A DNA stretch of 64,000 nt, taken from contig CALJHC010000011.1 in the NCBI GenBank assembly GCA_938075415.1, positions 21,368 through 85,367 on the forward strand, read 5' to 3'. Each line of letters starts with the position of its first letter. Positions within the stretch are counted from its first letter, which is position 1. This stretch comes from an uncultured Rubripirellula sp. (GTDB taxonomy: Bacteria > Planctomycetota > Planctomycetia > Pirellulales > Pirellulaceae). The notes beneath the pieces were generated by a model that was not told where the DNA came from, did no database searches, and saw nothing but the letters and a program-made list of their open reading frames with translations. Of the stretch, positions 47,501 to 55,899 are shown piece after piece. The translations under genes and the position numbers were made by a program.

Positions 47501-48804
47501 TCTCGCAACCTTTCCTGCTGCCCCAACTCATTCACTCGATTGTTTGCCTCATAGGGATCGGAATCGACATGAAACAACTCCTCGGCGGGTCGGTTCTGAT
47601 AATCGAATACCAACTGCTTTGCGTGCGAATCAGTCACCGCCGCGCTCACCCAACTATCCCAATAACCTTTCTCGGCTTCGATATGTGTAACGTGACTGCC
47701 AAATCGATACTCGGGATGCAGGTTCCGTATGTACTTCCAACCGTCCGAAGTCCGAACCGAGCGAATTGGAAAGACATTAAAATCACCGTCACCGGTGTGC
47801 GTTGTAAATATCTGATCCCGATGTGAATCTTTCTCGCCGATCAAAACAGGCAGGAAAGATTTTCCATCAATGGAGTCGGGAGATTCAACACCCGCCACAT
47901 CAAGCAATGTTGGCAACAGATCAATCCAAGACACCATTGCCTCAGTCTGTTTCCCTGCTGCAATCATTCCTTCCCACGAAACAATCAATGGTGTGCGAAT
48001 CCCGTCTTCATACAGGTTCCATTTTCCAAAAGGCCACTGCGCTCCATGATCACTGGTGTGCAGGAAAAAAACATCTTCACCCAATTCCCGCCTTGCCGCA
48101 TCATGCACACGTCCCAACTCCTGATCCATGATTTCGATCGCAGCGAGATACTTCGCACGCCATTGCCTTGATGTCGGAGTGTCGACATGGTTCGGCGGAA
48201 TCTTGATTTCTTCCGGATCGATCTCAGCCGATTTCTCAGGCCAAGGCACATGTGGCCAGTTTGTACCCACAAATAAACAAAGTGGTTTGCTGGAACGACG
48301 ACCTTTCATCCACTTGATGGCCTCATCCACCGCCACGTCGTCGTGATAGCTATAGTGCCTCGCGAGATCAAATCCGTATTCAGGTGTTTGCAAATAATGC
48401 CCAACCTTTCCAAAAGCGACCACCTGGTAGCCGACTTCTTGGAGGTAAGCTGGCAGCTTCTTCAAATTGGATTCAGGTCGCGAATGATTTGCTTCAGCCC
48501 TGTTTCTCGCCGGATACATGCCTGTAAGTAATGCCGCCCGACTCGGCGCACATGAGGGCGACGCGACGAAAGCCCGATTGAACGTCATGCCCGTATTCGC
48601 AAGACGCTGCATATTCGGTGTCAAAATGTCAGGCGAACCATAAACGGAAGAATCTCTCCAGGTATGGTCATCGGATAAAAAGATCACGATGTCCGGTCGA
48701 TTTGTGTCCGCTCGATTTTTATCTTGCGCGCACAATCGATGACGACCTGAAACACATCCAGCAATCGCTACAAAAAACAAAACCGCAACGCGTAGTTTCA
48801 TCAT
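44533..48804 (-). CDS. four-module sulfatase-sulfatase-GH43-LamG-like fusion enzyme
   Basis: 1423 residues in one uninterrupted frame. Signal at 1-17 with a lipobox-like AIAGC, suggesting a lipoprotein. Module 1 (about 34-475): sulfatase with IVIFLSDDHTW, formylglycine site CAPSR at C85 and HTSDHGAQWPFGKWNLYEDG. Module 2 (about 480-905): a second, different sulfatase with ITVFIDDMGWSD, CSPSR at C514, FGKWHMGGQ and SDNGHEEGAG. Module 3 (about 920-1220): glycoside hydrolase family 43-type five-bladed propeller with ADPWVMKD (D932, candidate base), VWAPELHWLDGRWHIYF, LWAIDMTVLEHQG, HEAPQVF (candidate acid) and GHSCFVQS. Module 4 (about 1230-1423): beta-sandwich like the 3-keto-disaccharide hydrolase/LamG fold. 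It implies coupled desulfation and cleavage of one glycan. ATG 48804 chosen; 48816 is possible. Confidence 0.88.
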   Translation of the reverse strand: MMKLRVAVLFFVAIAGCVSGRHRLCAQDKNRADTNRPDIVIFLSDDHTWRDSSVYGSPDILTPNMQRLANTGMTFNRAFVASPSCAPSRAALLTGMYPARNRAEANHSRPESNLKKLPAYLQEVGYQVVAFGKVGHYLQTPEYGFDLARHYSYHDDVAVDEAIKWMKGRRSSKPLCLFVGTNWPHVPWPEKSAEIDPEEIKIPPNHVDTPTSRQWRAKYLAAIEIMDQELGRVHDAARRELGEDVFFLHTSDHGAQWPFGKWNLYEDGIRTPLIVSWEGMIAAGKQTEAMVSWIDLLPTLLDVAGVESPDSIDGKSFLPVLIGEKDSHRDQIFTTHTGDGDFNVFPIRSVRTSDGWKYIRNLHPEYRFGSHVTHIEAEKGYWDSWVSAAVTDSHAKQLVFDYQNRPAEELFHVDSDPYEANNRVNELGQQERLRELRSQLDNWLSETHDPLVVLGQPQLVPNESVPNIITVFIDDMGWSDLSCFSGTKTVTENLDQLASEGQRFTNFYVNSPICSPSRVALSTGQYPYRHRISSFLSNRQSNQQRGMAQWLNPDAPMLARELRRSGYATGHFGKWHMGGQRDVGNAPQVRNYGFDKSLTNFEGLGPRILPLKDSYDGKPAQRHDLGSASLGKGPIRWEDRSQITSSFVDESIDFINHSQVNEQPFFINLWPDDVHSPFFPPELMREKTNGSKRQLYYAVLDAMDQQLGKLFDRVRNDAALRDNTLILVMSDNGHEEGAGSSDPLRGAKTWLYEGGIRSPLIVWGPGLQKKSVVGSVNDQSILCAMDVNRSLYQLAGITPPDGIELDGENVLSTILGESKEGRSKPLFWRRPPDRPGTSDNDNPDLAVRDGKWKYLINYDQSDPQLYDLDLDAGENNNRIDQYPEVANRLQRVLFAWNQSMPRDAGDPEWKEGSRAGAIQATEFVNPIGEGADPWVMKDPNAQRYLWCMSEGNRAIAIHASDSVSSMGTKQVVWRAPATGPTSREVWAPELHWLDGRWHIYFAASDGHNKNHLAYVLRSQTDDPLGQYDLIGPFATGAGEDGLSPNLWAIDMTVLEHQGNRYAVWSGWDEAESDQQYLYIAPMNSPTELAGPRVRLCDNDDYLWERIEPDSTKRGLHEAPQVFQSRNRTSIVYSCGASWLPTYKLGLLELVGRDPLSPDAWKKRDAPIFTGSQSTYGVGHSCFVQSLDQKQWWHIYHAKRDRNPGWRRSIFVQPMRVGRRGFPLLGSPVGPGTVMSKPSGEDESQASFDSASYDYFGHHQFIDNSEGEIRLGMIPADPINDFRSGEKVLFRGVVPKDFRAEVMIDFHGDQQARDAGLIFRTTGASVGFDSQRGYFAGLIPKTNLVILGRTDGDRWRELARAETTIDASIQQKLSVSMNGDQIVVSLNDQPVLRHQDATYAGGRLGLRVVNTDATFRGVTVEQPR

Positions 48805-49212
48805 GGAAAAACACATTAACTCGTTCCGAACCCCAGAAAGTGAATGAAGTGAATCAGCAACGTTGAATCGGGCGTTAGATCAGCCTGCGGGATCGATCCA
48901 TCCAGAAGACAGAAGATCGGGGTGTAATATTTTTTATGCACGACATTATCTGCGACCGTTTTCCTGAAAACATTTGGCAACTTGGCAAATCAACTCTAGC
49001 AAACTTCACTTTTCCATTTAGAAAATTCCACTCTTGCAATCCGTGCAAACTTGACCTTTTTCCGCTGACCAGCCCCATGTCGCTCGCCATCGACAGGAAC
49101 CGTTTCATCAACATCAAGAAGAAAGTGCTTTTACCCCAGCCATCGTGAAAGATTGCCATCGTGAAAGATTGTCTTGGTAAAGAATGGGCGATCACGGCAA
49201 CCCTGGTGCATC
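48805..49212. other. spacer with a 16-bp tandem duplication
   Basis: About 410 bp between minus-strand genes. It holds a two-copy tandem repeat (listed separately) and no supported gene. Confidence 0.45.
49139..49170. repeat. two-copy 16-bp tandem repeat
   Basis: GCCATCGTGAAAGATT is repeated exactly, head to tail (49139-49154, 49155-49170), just past the stop of the fuconate dehydratase-type gene. Confidence 0.8.
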
Positions 49213-50553
49213 CTATAACGATTCGAATCTCGCCCCTTTGCGATTAACCGGGCGTGACTTCCAAATCCTTCCATCGGGATACGCATGATCTCGAAGGAAA
49301 TCCTGCTTGAACTCAAGTCCCCAACCGTGCGCCTTGGGTGTCACGTATCGACCTTCTCTGACTTCAACGGGGTGGTCGACCGTCTCCTGCAAAAAGTCAA
49401 TGTATTCAACCAGTTGTGAATCCGAATGCCCTGCAACAGCAATCTGATCCCACATACCGTAGTGCTGAATCATGTTACACAATGCAATGCCACCTCCGTG
49501 TGGACAGACCGGCACTTCGTATTTTGCTGCTAAAAGAATAATTGCCATCACATCATTGACCCCAGCAACTCGGACCGCATCAATTTGACAGAACTTGATT
49601 GCGTTGCTTTTAATTAGCTGTTTAAAAATGACTGGTGAAGCAGCATGCTCACCACATGCGAAACCAAAGTCTGCGTCATCGAATGCCTCGGATAACTCAA
49701 CGTAACCCAAAACGTCATCCCGAGCGATTGGCTCCTCAACCCACTTGAGTCCAAAACTTCGATAGTGTTCAACGTGATGCTTGGCCTCTGGCACACCCCA
49801 GTACTGATTGGCATCAACCATCAGATTGCATTCGGACCCTATGGCGTCTCTCATGAACTTGATTCGCTGCACATCCTGATTCAGATCGCGGCCCACTTTC
49901 AACTTAAACGAATCAAATCCCTGATCTTGCAGCTTCCGAATGGTTGCAAGAATCTGATCATCCGAAAGGCCTAACCAACCGGCTGTGCAGTACGCCTTTG
50001 GACCAAGATCTTGCATCTGGTTTTCACGAAAGGAAACATTCGACCGCCGATCAGAAAGCAATTCAATCGCCTCTTCACGGGTCAGTGCATCCTGAAGATT
50101 TCTCCAGTCAATGCAGTCGACCACAAATTCAGGGTCAAGATCAACCAGCAACTTCCAAAGTGGCTTATTAAGTGATTTGGCCCACAAGTCCCACATCGCA
50201 TTGATGACCGCCCCAGCAGCCATCCGAAAAACACCATCGTGCAGCCAACGCAATTGATGGTGGTCAACCAGTCGACGGTAAAGCGTAATTGGCGAGGAGG
50301 TAAACTCATCTAACGAACTCCCCACAATCAATTGGCACAGGTCTTCAATCCCGTGACAGATCCAGTCGGTTCCGGCACCGAGCGTGAAAACAACGGAGAC
50401 TCCTCGCAGCTCAGAGTCTGTCTCGAGATGCAAAACAGCCGACGAATAATCAGGCTCTTTGTGAAAAGGATCTGAGCCAAGCATCTGATCTGAAGTGGGC
50501 ACTCTTAAATCGATCACTTCAGCGGAGGTGATTTTGATCGGTTGAACTGGCAT
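49213..50553 (-). CDS. fucD: L-fuconate dehydratase-type enolase superfamily enzyme
   Basis: 446 residues, cytoplasmic. Mandelate-racemase-type enolase superfamily member that dehydrates L-fuconate to 2-keto-3-deoxy-L-fuconate in the non-phosphorylated L-fucose pathway. Seen: N-terminal DLRVPTSDQMLGSDPFHKEPDYS typical of FucD, catalytic K217-x-K219 in SFKLKVG, metal ligands D247 (MVDANQYW), E273 (WVEEP) and E302 (CGEHAAS), then D325 and H352 (CPHGGGIALCNM) forming the His-Asp dyad. The set matches the FucD arrangement. Known members also accept D-arabinonate and L-galactonate, so the sugar is not fixed. ATG 50553 chosen over a TTG one codon upstream. It lies between sulfatase/glycosidase genes on the same strand. 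Confidence 0.88.
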   Translation of the reverse strand: MPVQPIKITSAEVIDLRVPTSDQMLGSDPFHKEPDYSSAVLHLETDSELRGVSVVFTLGAGTDWICHGIEDLCQLIVGSSLDEFTSSPITLYRRLVDHHQLRWLHDGVFRMAAGAVINAMWDLWAKSLNKPLWKLLVDLDPEFVVDCIDWRNLQDALTREEAIELLSDRRSNVSFRENQMQDLGPKAYCTAGWLGLSDDQILATIRKLQDQGFDSFKLKVGRDLNQDVQRIKFMRDAIGSECNLMVDANQYWGVPEAKHHVEHYRSFGLKWVEEPIARDDVLGYVELSEAFDDADFGFACGEHAASPVIFKQLIKSNAIKFCQIDAVRVAGVNDVMAIILLAAKYEVPVCPHGGGIALCNMIQHYGMWDQIAVAGHSDSQLVEYIDFLQETVDHPVEVREGRYVTPKAHGWGLEFKQDFLRDHAYPDGRIWKSRPVNRKGARFESL

Positions 50554-50623
50554 CAATTAGCACTCAACTCTTGTTTAGGAACGTTTCGTCAACGAATTCA
50601 GCAACGCATCTGCAAGCCACCAA

Positions 50624-52165
50624 CTATCTGAACACCAACTCAATTTTGTCAAGAATTGGTTTGGATCGATTGGTCGTCGAGTCTGTCATCCTGATCTCAA
50701 ATTGAAAACCGTACCCCGCGGGCAACTCGGATAAATTGAGACTCGCCGGTATTCTCTTTATTTGCTTTGAAAATCCCGTAATGTAATCGTACGACTCTTT
50801 CGCTTCCTGCCAATCGGTCCATTGATCGATGACTCCATCTCGGTCCTCATCGACACCCACGCGTGCCTCTACCGTTTCCACCCAGGGACCGTCGCTGACG
50901 TAATCAGTGGACTGCTGAGTCACAAGATAGAAACGCCCTTCGGCGAAAGAGATATCTGGATCAGGATGCCCTTTTCCAATCTTGTCGCACCATGTGAATT
51001 GCTGATCCATCGATGACGAGGTGAACCAACCCACGCTCATTCCATGGCCGCCAACCGGATCATAATCACCAAACAGATAGTATTGGCCACCAATGCATAT
51101 TGGGGCCCAGTCCCCAAATGCCTCCTGCTCAGGATCGTGCACCTCATACTGTGCCACGTTGGTTTGATAGTGCTCTGGATCTTCTTTTAACCAATGAGGG
51201 TGAAGATACGTCTTGGTGACACCGGTTGCTTGGGTTCGTTGATCAACGACGGGTTGAACGATCTGGAAACGGTCGATTCCATTTGGACTGACAGCGTGTC
51301 CCGCCAAAGGAGAATCCCAGGATCGCTTGCTCGCGTTGATTGGACTCCAATCCTCGAAGATGACGTGAACCTTCCCCTCTAAATCTCTGATGAATCCTGC
51401 GTCCGAACCGTGGGATGGATCATCAACAGCCTTACCTCGATTCTCACCAGGGACACCATCGGTCAGGTCGCGATCAACGTATACATGAGAATCCTGATCA
51501 TTGGGGAAATCGTAATAAATCAGGGTCTCGCCCCCGATCTGCTCAGCGCTGGTCACCCACCTCGAAAAGCCCTCGGTGACCGGACCGTGGTGCACCCAGT
51601 TCACCATATCTCGACTCTGCCAAGCGTGGTAACCACCCAAACCGGGCTTTAATCCACCCGGAGCATTGAACTGATTGGGATGCGGCGTCGTAAGCAGTGG
51701 CAGATCAAACCCATCGAGCGTTACCGACTTTGCGACAAAGGATTCCCTTTGGCTCGGCGCAGAATGACTTCTTCCTCCGCCAGGATTTCCGTAGCGTCCA
51801 AACATCCAATAATCGTTCGGTCCTCGGGTCAACGCGACAGGCGCGTCCCGCAGGTTACCTGGGCCGACATTCTTGATCGGATTCCAGTTCTGCCAAAGCG
51901 TCGACTGGGCAAACGTGAGCGAATCAGGTGTCCGCTTCTCTGAAAACATTTTCACCCGACTCGTTGCAGTTGCGGATTTTTTTTCTGGTGAGGCGGATCC
52001 GTTTCGCAGGATCAATTGCGAATGAGCAACAATTGCCTCCTCCCAATCGGTTTGACTATCCACCAGCCAGCTGCTTTGTGCCATCAAGATGGTATCCAGG
52101 CAACTAACAAGCAGAACAATGGGTACCATTCCTAAAACAAAGCGGGATGGACATTGAATCATCAT
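50624..52165 (-). CDS. exported five-bladed beta-propeller glycosidase-like protein
   Basis: 513 residues, signal peptide at about 1-29. The body reads as a GH43/GH117-type five-bladed propeller: NWNPIKNVGPGNLRDAPVALTRGPNDYWMFGRYG in blade 1, GYHAWQSRDMVNWVHHGPV, then SHGSDAGFIRDLEGKVHVIFEDW, YLHPHWLKEDPEHYQTN and GHPDPDISFAEGRFYLVTQQ. Repeated Asp and Glu in these blades fit the retained catalytic carboxylates of the clan, but I cannot assign base and acid with confidence. A calcium-type loop DEDRDGVIDQWTDW follows near 437. It sits 70 bp upstream of the fuconate dehydratase-type gene on the same strand and probably forms a unit with it. Confidence 0.68.
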   Translation of the reverse strand: MMIQCPSRFVLGMVPIVLLVSCLDTILMAQSSWLVDSQTDWEEAIVAHSQLILRNGSASPEKKSATATSRVKMFSEKRTPDSLTFAQSTLWQNWNPIKNVGPGNLRDAPVALTRGPNDYWMFGRYGNPGGGRSHSAPSQRESFVAKSVTLDGFDLPLLTTPHPNQFNAPGGLKPGLGGYHAWQSRDMVNWVHHGPVTEGFSRWVTSAEQIGGETLIYYDFPNDQDSHVYVDRDLTDGVPGENRGKAVDDPSHGSDAGFIRDLEGKVHVIFEDWSPINASKRSWDSPLAGHAVSPNGIDRFQIVQPVVDQRTQATGVTKTYLHPHWLKEDPEHYQTNVAQYEVHDPEQEAFGDWAPICIGGQYYLFGDYDPVGGHGMSVGWFTSSSMDQQFTWCDKIGKGHPDPDISFAEGRFYLVTQQSTDYVSDGPWVETVEARVGVDEDRDGVIDQWTDWQEAKESYDYITGFSKQIKRIPASLNLSELPAGYGFQFEIRMTDSTTNRSKPILDKIELVFR

Positions 52166-52616
52166 GGATCTCCAGCAACAGAAGACAAGTTAACCCCAAA
52201 ACACCTCAATGCATCACTCGTTACCAGGTCTCCGCCAATACAAATTTCCAAACCGCGAAACTCGGATTCCTAGACCTTCTCTTCAACTCCAAGTTTTGAT
52301 GCCTCACCCAGAAACCTCATACGCCATGAAACGTAAACGATGGTCAAGCAGACGGTGAAGGCAAGTTATTTCTCACGGCAGTCCACGCAGCCAACGATTT
52401 CCCAAAAGCGGAAACAAACACTTACGCAGCTTAACAGATGAGCCACCAAAGAGGGCACCGCACCGCAAAGGCGCACCTGAATCAATTGCAATGACAACTC
52501 GCTCGAGCGGTGTCAAATACGCATGTGGAATTGGGTTCAGCAAGCGAGGACCGATCGAGCAACTTGCGCAGATGGATCGCCAACATCAACGGTCGAGGAA
52601 AACGCCTTCACGACCA
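52166..52616. other. spacer, nothing identified
   Basis: About 450 bp between two minus-strand genes, with no supported gene, repeat or terminator hairpin. Confidence 0.45.
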
Positions 52617-54422
52617 TTAATTTTTGCCTGCGTTGTCGATGTTCTGATCAGAAGATTCAATACGAGGCAATAGGCGATTTAATTGACGATCACGCACTGC
52701 TTCAATATGTCTTCCCTGATCACCGGCCTGGTAAACCTGCCCCCGTATGGCCTCGATGACCAGAATAGAATCTGGCTGAACCGTTCCTTTCAAAGCCCTT
52801 TCTGCCTTTGGTTGAAGCAAAAAGATTTCGACGGGATGATCCCTTAAATTACGCCATGTCATCTCCGTGCGTTCAGTAGACTCTGGATCAATCACGGGAA
52901 TGGGTTTGACCAAGTCACCAGCAAGGGGTCGAGGAATTGTCGACCAAAGATGTTTTTTGAGTGTTGAGACAACCAAAGGATCAGCAGCCACATCAATAAG
53001 ATTGTCGTTTTCATAATCGTTATTCTGGTGATCATAAAGCTCGGTTGCCACTGTCTCGCAGGTCTGACGATTCAACCACTCAATGTAGCGATACCGATCC
53101 GTTCGCAGCGCGTACCCCATCAAGCCACCAGAGGCATCACGCCGCGGAAACTGGCTGACTGCTGGGTGGTCCCATTCGAGATCAGGATTTTCAAGAAGGG
53201 CAGTCAAGATTCGTCCTTCACTTTGATCGGGGACCGGCAACCCAACCAAATCACACAAGGTTGGATAGAGATCAATGGATTCCACAATTGCAGCTGTCTT
53301 ACCAACGATCCGCTGGTCTCTTTTTTTTACTGAAGGGACTGAAATCATTAGCGGAACACGCGTATCAATTTCATAGTTGGTCTGCTTGCACCAACTACGG
53401 TGTTCACCAAGCTTCCAACCATGATCTCCCCATAAAACCACGATCGTATTTTCTCGAAGACCTAATGACTCAAGTTTCCCTAAGAGCTTTCCTATCTGGG
53501 CATCGACAAAACTAACCGACGCATAATAACCGTGCTTTAGCTCCCTTTGCTGGCTCTCTGTAAGTGATCGATCACTGGGCAAGGGTGTTGTTCGAAAATC
53601 ATGATAATCTCGCAACTCGTACATGGTATTCAATGCAAAACTGGGTGCGTTGCCTGGCGGATGCGGATTCAATGCCAAGGAAATTTGATTGCGGTCATAC
53701 TGATCCCAATACTGTCGCGGCACAACAAATGGAAGGTGTGGCCGAACAAATCCGGCAGCGAGGAAGAACGGTCCTGATTGCTTAGCCAAATCGCTCAGCG
53801 AATCGATTGCCTGTTGAGCAATCGCACCGTCGATATGCTCATCATCCCGCAGATCTACCTGCTCAACGGCAGTTGCTCGTAGTCGATTGACCTGTCGATC
53901 GGGTAGCCCTTCGTTTCTCAGTTGGGTTTTGACAGCAAGTAACTCGTCTCGTGCTTCCTGCGACCACAGTCGTCGGCCGGCCGGCCAACGATGCGGCTCA
54001 CTCCACGATTGATTGTCAGGCCATGGATTGTGAAAAATCTTGCCATAACCGAGTGCGGTGTAACCATTCTGCTTGAAGTACTGGGGAAGCGTAATCAGAT
54101 CTGACGTGACCTTTCGAAACTGCGTCACAAGATCCCACACCTTGGTCGAGTCAGGCCGCATTCCCGTCAGCATGCTGACTCGGGATGGATTGCAAACCGC
54201 CTGCTGACAGTAAGCCCTCTCAAACAGGATTGATTCGCTTGCGAGCTGATCGAGATTTGGTGTTTGAATTTCCTCAACACCATAACACCCCAATTCTGGT
54301 CGCAAGTCGTCCACCGCAATCAAGAGGACATTCGGCCTAGAGGAGGAGTCACCCAACGCAATGCTGGCCATCGCGGAAAGACCGATCAGAAAACCAGCAA
54401 TCGTCAATTTCAAAAGAACCAT
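52617..54422 (-). CDS. iduronate-2-sulfatase-like sulfatase
   Basis: 601 residues, signal peptide at 1-24. Type I sulfatase: NVLLIAVDDLRPELGCYG at 31-48 with the Asp pair, CNPSR at C77-R81 as the formylglycine site, HLPFVVPRQYWDQYD near 228, and VVLWGDHGWKLGEHRSWCKQTNYE near 330 for the remaining metal and sulfate ligands. Same subfamily layout as the sulfatase at 42.0-44.0 kb but without the long C-terminal domain; its tail (about 520-601) is a short beta/Arg-rich extension. Divergent from the GT4 gene, so the 260-bp gap carries both promoters. Confidence 0.9.
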   Translation of the reverse strand: MVLLKLTIAGFLIGLSAMASIALGDSSSRPNVLLIAVDDLRPELGCYGVEEIQTPNLDQLASESILFERAYCQQAVCNPSRVSMLTGMRPDSTKVWDLVTQFRKVTSDLITLPQYFKQNGYTALGYGKIFHNPWPDNQSWSEPHRWPAGRRLWSQEARDELLAVKTQLRNEGLPDRQVNRLRATAVEQVDLRDDEHIDGAIAQQAIDSLSDLAKQSGPFFLAAGFVRPHLPFVVPRQYWDQYDRNQISLALNPHPPGNAPSFALNTMYELRDYHDFRTTPLPSDRSLTESQQRELKHGYYASVSFVDAQIGKLLGKLESLGLRENTIVVLWGDHGWKLGEHRSWCKQTNYEIDTRVPLMISVPSVKKRDQRIVGKTAAIVESIDLYPTLCDLVGLPVPDQSEGRILTALLENPDLEWDHPAVSQFPRRDASGGLMGYALRTDRYRYIEWLNRQTCETVATELYDHQNNDYENDNLIDVAADPLVVSTLKKHLWSTIPRPLAGDLVKPIPVIDPESTERTEMTWRNLRDHPVEIFLLQPKAERALKGTVQPDSILVIEAIRGQVYQAGDQGRHIEAVRDRQLNRLLPRIESSDQNIDNAGKN

Positions 54423-54685
54423 GAGATCCCGCTATGATTGTTCATGCAAGTTAAGGCTGAAGCAAAGACTTGTCATTCTAACGAAACATGAAACACATTG
54501 TGTTTTGCATGTCATTCTCTCGCCCTCAGCCAAAGAAGCAATCTTTTACTTTGACTGATCGTCTCCCAAACCAGCATTCAAAAACGATCTCGGACAAGAA
54601 CTCAACACCTGCTAAACTTCTCTGCAGGTTCGACGCTCCTGAAGCGGTCGACTGTTTTACTGATCATGATAGAAACGCTGGTCGA

Positions 54686-55801
54686 ATGAAAATTGCTTAT
54701 GAAGGATTGATTTACGAGATGATGCCCAATGGAGGCATCTCACGTTATTTCAATGAGATCATCAACCGTCTACCCTCAGAGTTTACTCCCTCAATATTGC
54801 TTTCCTCCAATTCGGAACCGGCGGCCCACCACCCGAGACTCGAAATCTCACGCACGCTTGTGAAGCCACCAATCAAAGCCCTAGGCCGATTCTGGAGAAA
54901 GCGGCAATTCCCGCGAATCGAGAAACAGTACGCTAGCTTGAATGGTGACGTCAATCACTGGACTTATCACTGTGGCCTGTGCTACCGCCCAGTCATCAAG
55001 AGCAACGCACCAAACATTGTGACTGTTTATGATTTCATTGTCGAACATCATGAAGAGCTCGATAAAAAAGGGAAGCATCGCCGCTGGCTGAGACAATCAA
55101 TCGAAGCAGCTGACCACCTGCTTTGCATTTCACAAACCACTTACGATGAACTATGCACAAGGCATCCCGAAGCAGCACCGAAAGCATCGATTACCCTTCT
55201 GGGTAATTCCTTCGCCTCCATCAGCGCAGAACCCGTTCCTCCATTAGCTCAAAATCGTCCCTTCATTCTGTTTGTAGGCCGACGTTCGGGATACAAGAAT
55301 TTCAAGACCCTTTGGCAAGCATGGAAAACGGCACAAAAATCTGTTCCGGATTTGGCTTTGGTTGCGGTCGGACCGCCGCTAACGCATCGCGAGGCGAAGA
55401 GCCTTGACATACCAATGGAGCACAAAAACTTTATCCCCTTGGGATCGGTCAGCGATGGGGTCCTGAAGGGACTCTATCAAGCCAGCCAGGCTTTTATCTT
55501 CCCAACTAGAATGGAAGGATTCGGATTACCCGCTGTCGAGGCGATGGAGAGTGGCGCCACTGTGCTCGCTTCCAACTGCAAAGCACTCGCAGAGGTGTGC
55601 GGTGATGCAGCTTACTATTTCGACCCGAATCATGTTGATCAGATATCCGAACTGCTAGTCGCAACCGGGAAGGGACAATTAACAGATCAAACGAATAAAA
55701 CAAGCAAGGGGAAGCAATTAGCAGCAAAATTCTCGTGGAACCAAACGACACAGGGAACCGTCGATGCTTATAAAAACGCTTTTCACATGGCACGCTCCTA
55801 A
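54686..55801 (+). CDS. GT4 family glycosyltransferase
   Basis: 371 residues, cytoplasmic or membrane-associated GT-B enzyme transferring a sugar from an NDP or lipid donor. Seen: N-terminal MKIAYEGLIYEMMPNGGISRYF with a glycine loop, FILFVGRRSGYKNFKTLWQAWK near 195, and the retaining E-x7-E motif E277-E285 in MEGFGLPAVEAM, followed by ATVLASNCKALAEVCGDAAYYFDP. ATG 54686 starts at the canonical N-terminus; the open frame extends 66 codons upstream without domain sense. It is followed by a methyltransferase gene 98 bp away, and the pair looks like surface-polysaccharide synthesis inserted between sulfatase genes. Confidence 0.88.
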   Translation: MKIAYEGLIYEMMPNGGISRYFNEIINRLPSEFTPSILLSSNSEPAAHHPRLEISRTLVKPPIKALGRFWRKRQFPRIEKQYASLNGDVNHWTYHCGLCYRPVIKSNAPNIVTVYDFIVEHHEELDKKGKHRRWLRQSIEAADHLLCISQTTYDELCTRHPEAAPKASITLLGNSFASISAEPVPPLAQNRPFILFVGRRSGYKNFKTLWQAWKTAQKSVPDLALVAVGPPLTHREAKSLDIPMEHKNFIPLGSVSDGVLKGLYQASQAFIFPTRMEGFGLPAVEAMESGATVLASNCKALAEVCGDAAYYFDPNHVDQISELLVATGKGQLTDQTNKTSKGKQLAAKFSWNQTTQGTVDAYKNAFHMARS

Positions 55802-55899
55802 TTGATACCTCATTGAATCACCCGCCCACCCGTTGTCAGGTCAACTAACTATTATCACCGCTTCGGAATTTTTGAAATGCAAACATATCAAGTCATCGC

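Noticed and set aside
49222..49236. GATTCGAATC-like tRNA T-loop sequence
   Set aside because: It is inside the last codons of the fuconate dehydratase-type gene and no acceptor stem or anticodon arm can be drawn around it.
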